Shown here piece by piece: positions 62,037-64,000 of a stretch of 64,000 nt of DNA. The notes beneath the pieces are model-generated. The model was not told the origin of the DNA. It did no database searches and was given only the letters and a program-made list of their open reading frames with translations. The position numbers and the translations under genes were made by a program. Numbering within the stretch: the stretch's first letter is position 1; every line of letters begins with the position of its first letter. The stretch covers positions 1 to 64,000 of the forward strand of contig JAFUNR010000003.1 in assembly GCA_017472965.1 (NCBI GenBank), in the 5' to 3' direction. The DNA comes from Oscillospiraceae bacterium (GTDB taxonomy: Bacteria; Bacillota; Clostridia; Oscillospirales; Ruminococcaceae).

Positions 62037-63320
62037 TCACGGATTGTTCAGCGGCTCGGCGAAGAAATGGAAGAAATCAACCCCAAGCTCGCAGCCGGGA
62101 TCCGGCTTCAGCACCAGACAGATATCCGCTGTATCCGGCAGCGGGCTATCAAATTCCACCGTGCCGTATACCACAGAATGCCAGCCGTAGTAATCCTTTG
62201 CCTGCACCGGCATGGTGCCCAGCAGCGGGCCGGTTTCATCGTTCAATCGCAGCTCAACGCTGCCGCCCTGCCCTTTGCCGCCGACGCAGCCGCCACGGAA
62301 AGAAAAGCCGATTTTTCCGGTCAGATTGCGCACCTTCGGGTATACAAGGCTCGCCTCTTCCGTGCAGCTGACCCAGAACCCTGCGATATCTCTGTTCTCT
62401 TTTTTCGTCACATTTTCGCCGCGCATGAACCACTCGGCCTCGATTTTGTTCCAGTCGGAATCGTACTGACCTACGCCATACTCATGGATCAGCGGATCGG
62501 TAACCAACTCGCCGTTTTCGCGGATGTGGGTATAGCAGATGCCGCTGGAACGATACTCGCCATAATGATCCACGATGGTGATGGCATTGAAAAGCTGACC
62601 ATTCCATTCAAAATAGCTGGTGTGATCAATGCTCGCACCCGTATGCCCCATATAGGTATACGGCCCGTATACATTATCCGCTATCGCATAGAATCCGCCA
62701 TAACTCAAATAGTATTTATCACCGAATTTATTCAACGAGGCCTTGTCGTCCGCTTCGTGATTCAATTCAATGCGCCGGGGCTGCTCGGCCAGCGAGATCA
62801 TATCCTTGTTCAGACGAGCGATGAAGTAGCCGCATCCCTCGCCATAAGCCCAGCTGGGACCACCGAATACAATATAATATTCGCCGTCATCATCTTTGAA
62901 AAGCGCAGGATCGTATTCCCGCGTGGTTGTCAGCGTACCATCCAGCAGCGGCCTGCCAAGCGCATCCTTGAAGGGGCCTGCGGGGGAATCCCCCACTGCC
63001 ACACCGGTGGCACTGCCGCCATCGGAAAAATAGTAGTAGTATTTTCCGTCACGCTCAATGCAGTCCACCGCCCAACAGCAGGTGGATTCTCCCATAAAGG
63101 TATCCTCCGGATGCACCACGCTCTCCAGCTGCCATTCCACACAGTCAGCACTGGACCAGATCTGCCAGTCTTTGGTACAAAAATGTTCGCTGCCGGGCAT
63201 GGCATCGTGCGAAGCATGCAGCCAGACACGGCCATCGAACACATGCATATGCGGATCGCACACACCCATGCGGGGAATGATCGGATTCTTTTTTGCCGTG
63301 ATTTTCAGCTTTTCACCCAT
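62037..63320 (-). CDS. GH43-like five-bladed-propeller glycosidase
   Basis: A 427-residue protein with a GH43-type beta-propeller (about 1-300) and a C-terminal beta-sandwich (about 310-427). Two of the three catalytic acids are clear: Asp in RMGVCDPHMHVFDG and Asp in REYDPALFKDDDGEYYIVFG. The general acid Glu expected before the KYYLSY strand is not canonical: the segment reads NHEADDKASLNKFGDKYYLSY. Arabinan or xylo-oligosaccharide cleavage is typical of the family. No signal peptide is present. AAGGAGG precedes the ATG. The 98-bp gap upstream is AT-rich with several TATAAT-like boxes on the minus strand. Confidence 0.83.
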   Translation of the reverse strand: MGEKLKITAKKNPIIPRMGVCDPHMHVFDGRVWLHASHDAMPGSEHFCTKDWQIWSSADCVEWQLESVVHPEDTFMGESTCCWAVDCIERDGKYYYYFSDGGSATGVAVGDSPAGPFKDALGRPLLDGTLTTTREYDPALFKDDDGEYYIVFGGPSWAYGEGCGYFIARLNKDMISLAEQPRRIELNHEADDKASLNKFGDKYYLSYGGFYAIADNVYGPYTYMGHTGASIDHTSYFEWNGQLFNAITIVDHYGEYRSSGICYTHIRENGELVTDPLIHEYGVGQYDSDWNKIEAEWFMRGENVTKKENRDIAGFWVSCTEEASLVYPKVRNLTGKIGFSFRGGCVGGKGQGGSVELRLNDETGPLLGTMPVQAKDYYGWHSVVYGTVEFDSPLPDTADICLVLKPDPGCELGVDFFHFFAEPLNNP

Positions 63321-63418
63321 AGTTGTATCCTCCTTCGCAAAACACGATTGCTATAACACACAGCACCGCTCGGATATATTATAATACATTATAACATATA
63401 ATTGAGTTTTTTACCTGT

Positions 63419-64000
63419 TCAGGAAAAGAATGTCTCTGCTATATCCGCACAGGCAGCTGCATCCTCGGCATAGGCATCCGCCCCGATGAAATCACAGCTG
63501 GCCTGACTCATGGCCGTACCGCCGACTATGATCTTCACCTCGTCGCGGATGCCGCGTCGGACAGCCTCCTCCACAATAAACTTTGTTTCCACCGCCACGA
63601 CGGTCAGCATTGCGGAACAGCAAATCAGACATGCGCGATGCCGGATGGCCGCATCCACAAACGTCTCTGCGCCGACATTGACCCCGAGGTCGATCACCTT
63701 GAAGCCTTTGCGCATCAGCATGATCTCAACGAGCTTTATACCAATATCGTGCAGGTCCCCTTTTACTGCGCCGCATACCGCAACGCCCTTGTCCTCTGTG
63801 CTGTCGTGCGTCAGATACGGCTTCAGAATATCCAGCCCTGCATTCACACAACGGGCTGCCATAAGAACATCCGCCAGAAACACTTCTTTTTTTCTGAATT
63901 TCTCGCCAACTACGCCAATTGCCTCCAGCAGGCCCTCGCTCACAAGAGTTTCCGCATGCAGCCCGCTGTCCATACCCTTCTGCAGCTGCTCTTCCAGCAC
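63419..64000 (-). CDS. Corrinoid (B12-binding) methyltransferase protein, partial
   Basis: A cobalamin-binding protein of the MtbC/MttC/MtaC type, cut at its N-terminus by the window edge. The N-terminal helical cap (VSEGLLEAIGVVGEKFRKKEVFLADVLMAARCVNAGLDILKP) and the Rossmann B12 domain are present. The lower-ligand motif is GDLHDIG (Asp-x-His-x-x-Gly) and the later loop is VGGTAMSQ. Such proteins carry a methyl group between a substrate-specific methyltransferase and a tetrahydrofolate- or CoM-dependent partner. The partner genes, if any, lie off-window. A GTG occurs at the very edge, but the usual first 15-25 residues are missing. Confidence 0.9.
   Translation of the reverse strand: MLEEQLQKGMDSGLHAETLVSEGLLEAIGVVGEKFRKKEVFLADVLMAARCVNAGLDILKPYLTHDSTEDKGVAVCGAVKGDLHDIGIKLVEIMLMRKGFKVIDLGVNVGAETFVDAAIRHRACLICCSAMLTVVAVETKFIVEEAVRRGIRDEVKIIVGGTAMSQASCDFIGADAYAEDAAACADIAETFFS

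Overview
The window looks like a chromosomal segment of a GC-rich, anaerobic gut-type Bacillota, probably of the Clostridia (Oscillospirales/Ruminococcaceae-like). This placement is inferred from strong GGAGG-type ribosome binding sites, near-consensus sigma-A promoters (often with a TGN extended -10), a T-box leader, a glycyl radical enzyme, a class B sortase, and an F-type ATP synthase with a Na+-type c subunit. No rRNA, tRNA, transposase, integrase or prophage gene was seen.

Layout. 1-4992: the cas2 side of a type II-C CRISPR-Cas system. It holds the end of an array that runs off the left edge (four identical 36-bp repeats, 30-bp spacers), a shared terminator, cas2, cas1 and a compact 1091-residue cas9, and a tracrRNA gene with its own consensus promoter and terminator upstream of cas9. 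5032-9155: a minus-strand run with a Pr6Pr-like membrane protein, an esterase, an unknown membrane protein and a TIM-barrel glycosidase. 9363-15293: plus-strand genes for a small helical protein, an SGNH esterase, an M42 aminopeptidase, a DnaA-domain-III-only ATPase paired with a zinc-ribbon/PcfJ-domain protein, and a creatininase-family amidohydrolase. 15399-17585: oligoendopeptidase F and a cupin. 17872-27002: a sugar island with two esterases, a sugar isomerase/epimerase-like protein, a phosphodiesterase, a non-PFL glycyl radical enzyme with its activase, and a glycosidase-like protein.

27023-31517: a T-box-controlled threonyl-tRNA synthetase that lacks the TGS domain, an acyltransferase and a second M42 peptidase. 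31588-36679: a MATE exporter, an ATC-hydrolase-like protein, and an AraC regulator divergent from an (alpha/alpha)6-barrel protein, with two opposed promoters on one palindrome. 36763-43052: a six-gene minus-strand run joining a Y-family DNA polymerase and a YolD-like protein to GHL6-like and GH172 carbohydrate enzymes. 43328-53208: an EamA permease, a SagB-type oxidoreductase, two more carbohydrate-active proteins, a 26-codon membrane peptide, a flavin reductase, a GPH-type sugar symporter, sortase B, an acetyltransferase and an RmlD-like reductase. 53293-61488: a DUF4830-like protein and the complete atp operon (Z-I-B-E-F-H-A-G-D-C on the minus strand). 61630-64000: a Dabb protein, a GH43 enzyme and a corrinoid protein cut by the right edge.

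How the parts work together. None of the glycosidase-like proteins has a signal peptide, and a sugar:cation symporter lies among them. The carbohydrate genes therefore look built for uptake of oligosaccharides or glycosides followed by cytoplasmic deacylation, hydrolysis and, through the glycyl radical enzyme, radical dehydration or C-X cleavage. The CRISPR-Cas locus is a complete, compact interference and adaptation module. The strongest candidates for new biology are the DnaA-like/PcfJ pair, the glycyl radical enzyme operon, and the mutually exclusive palindromic promoter pair.
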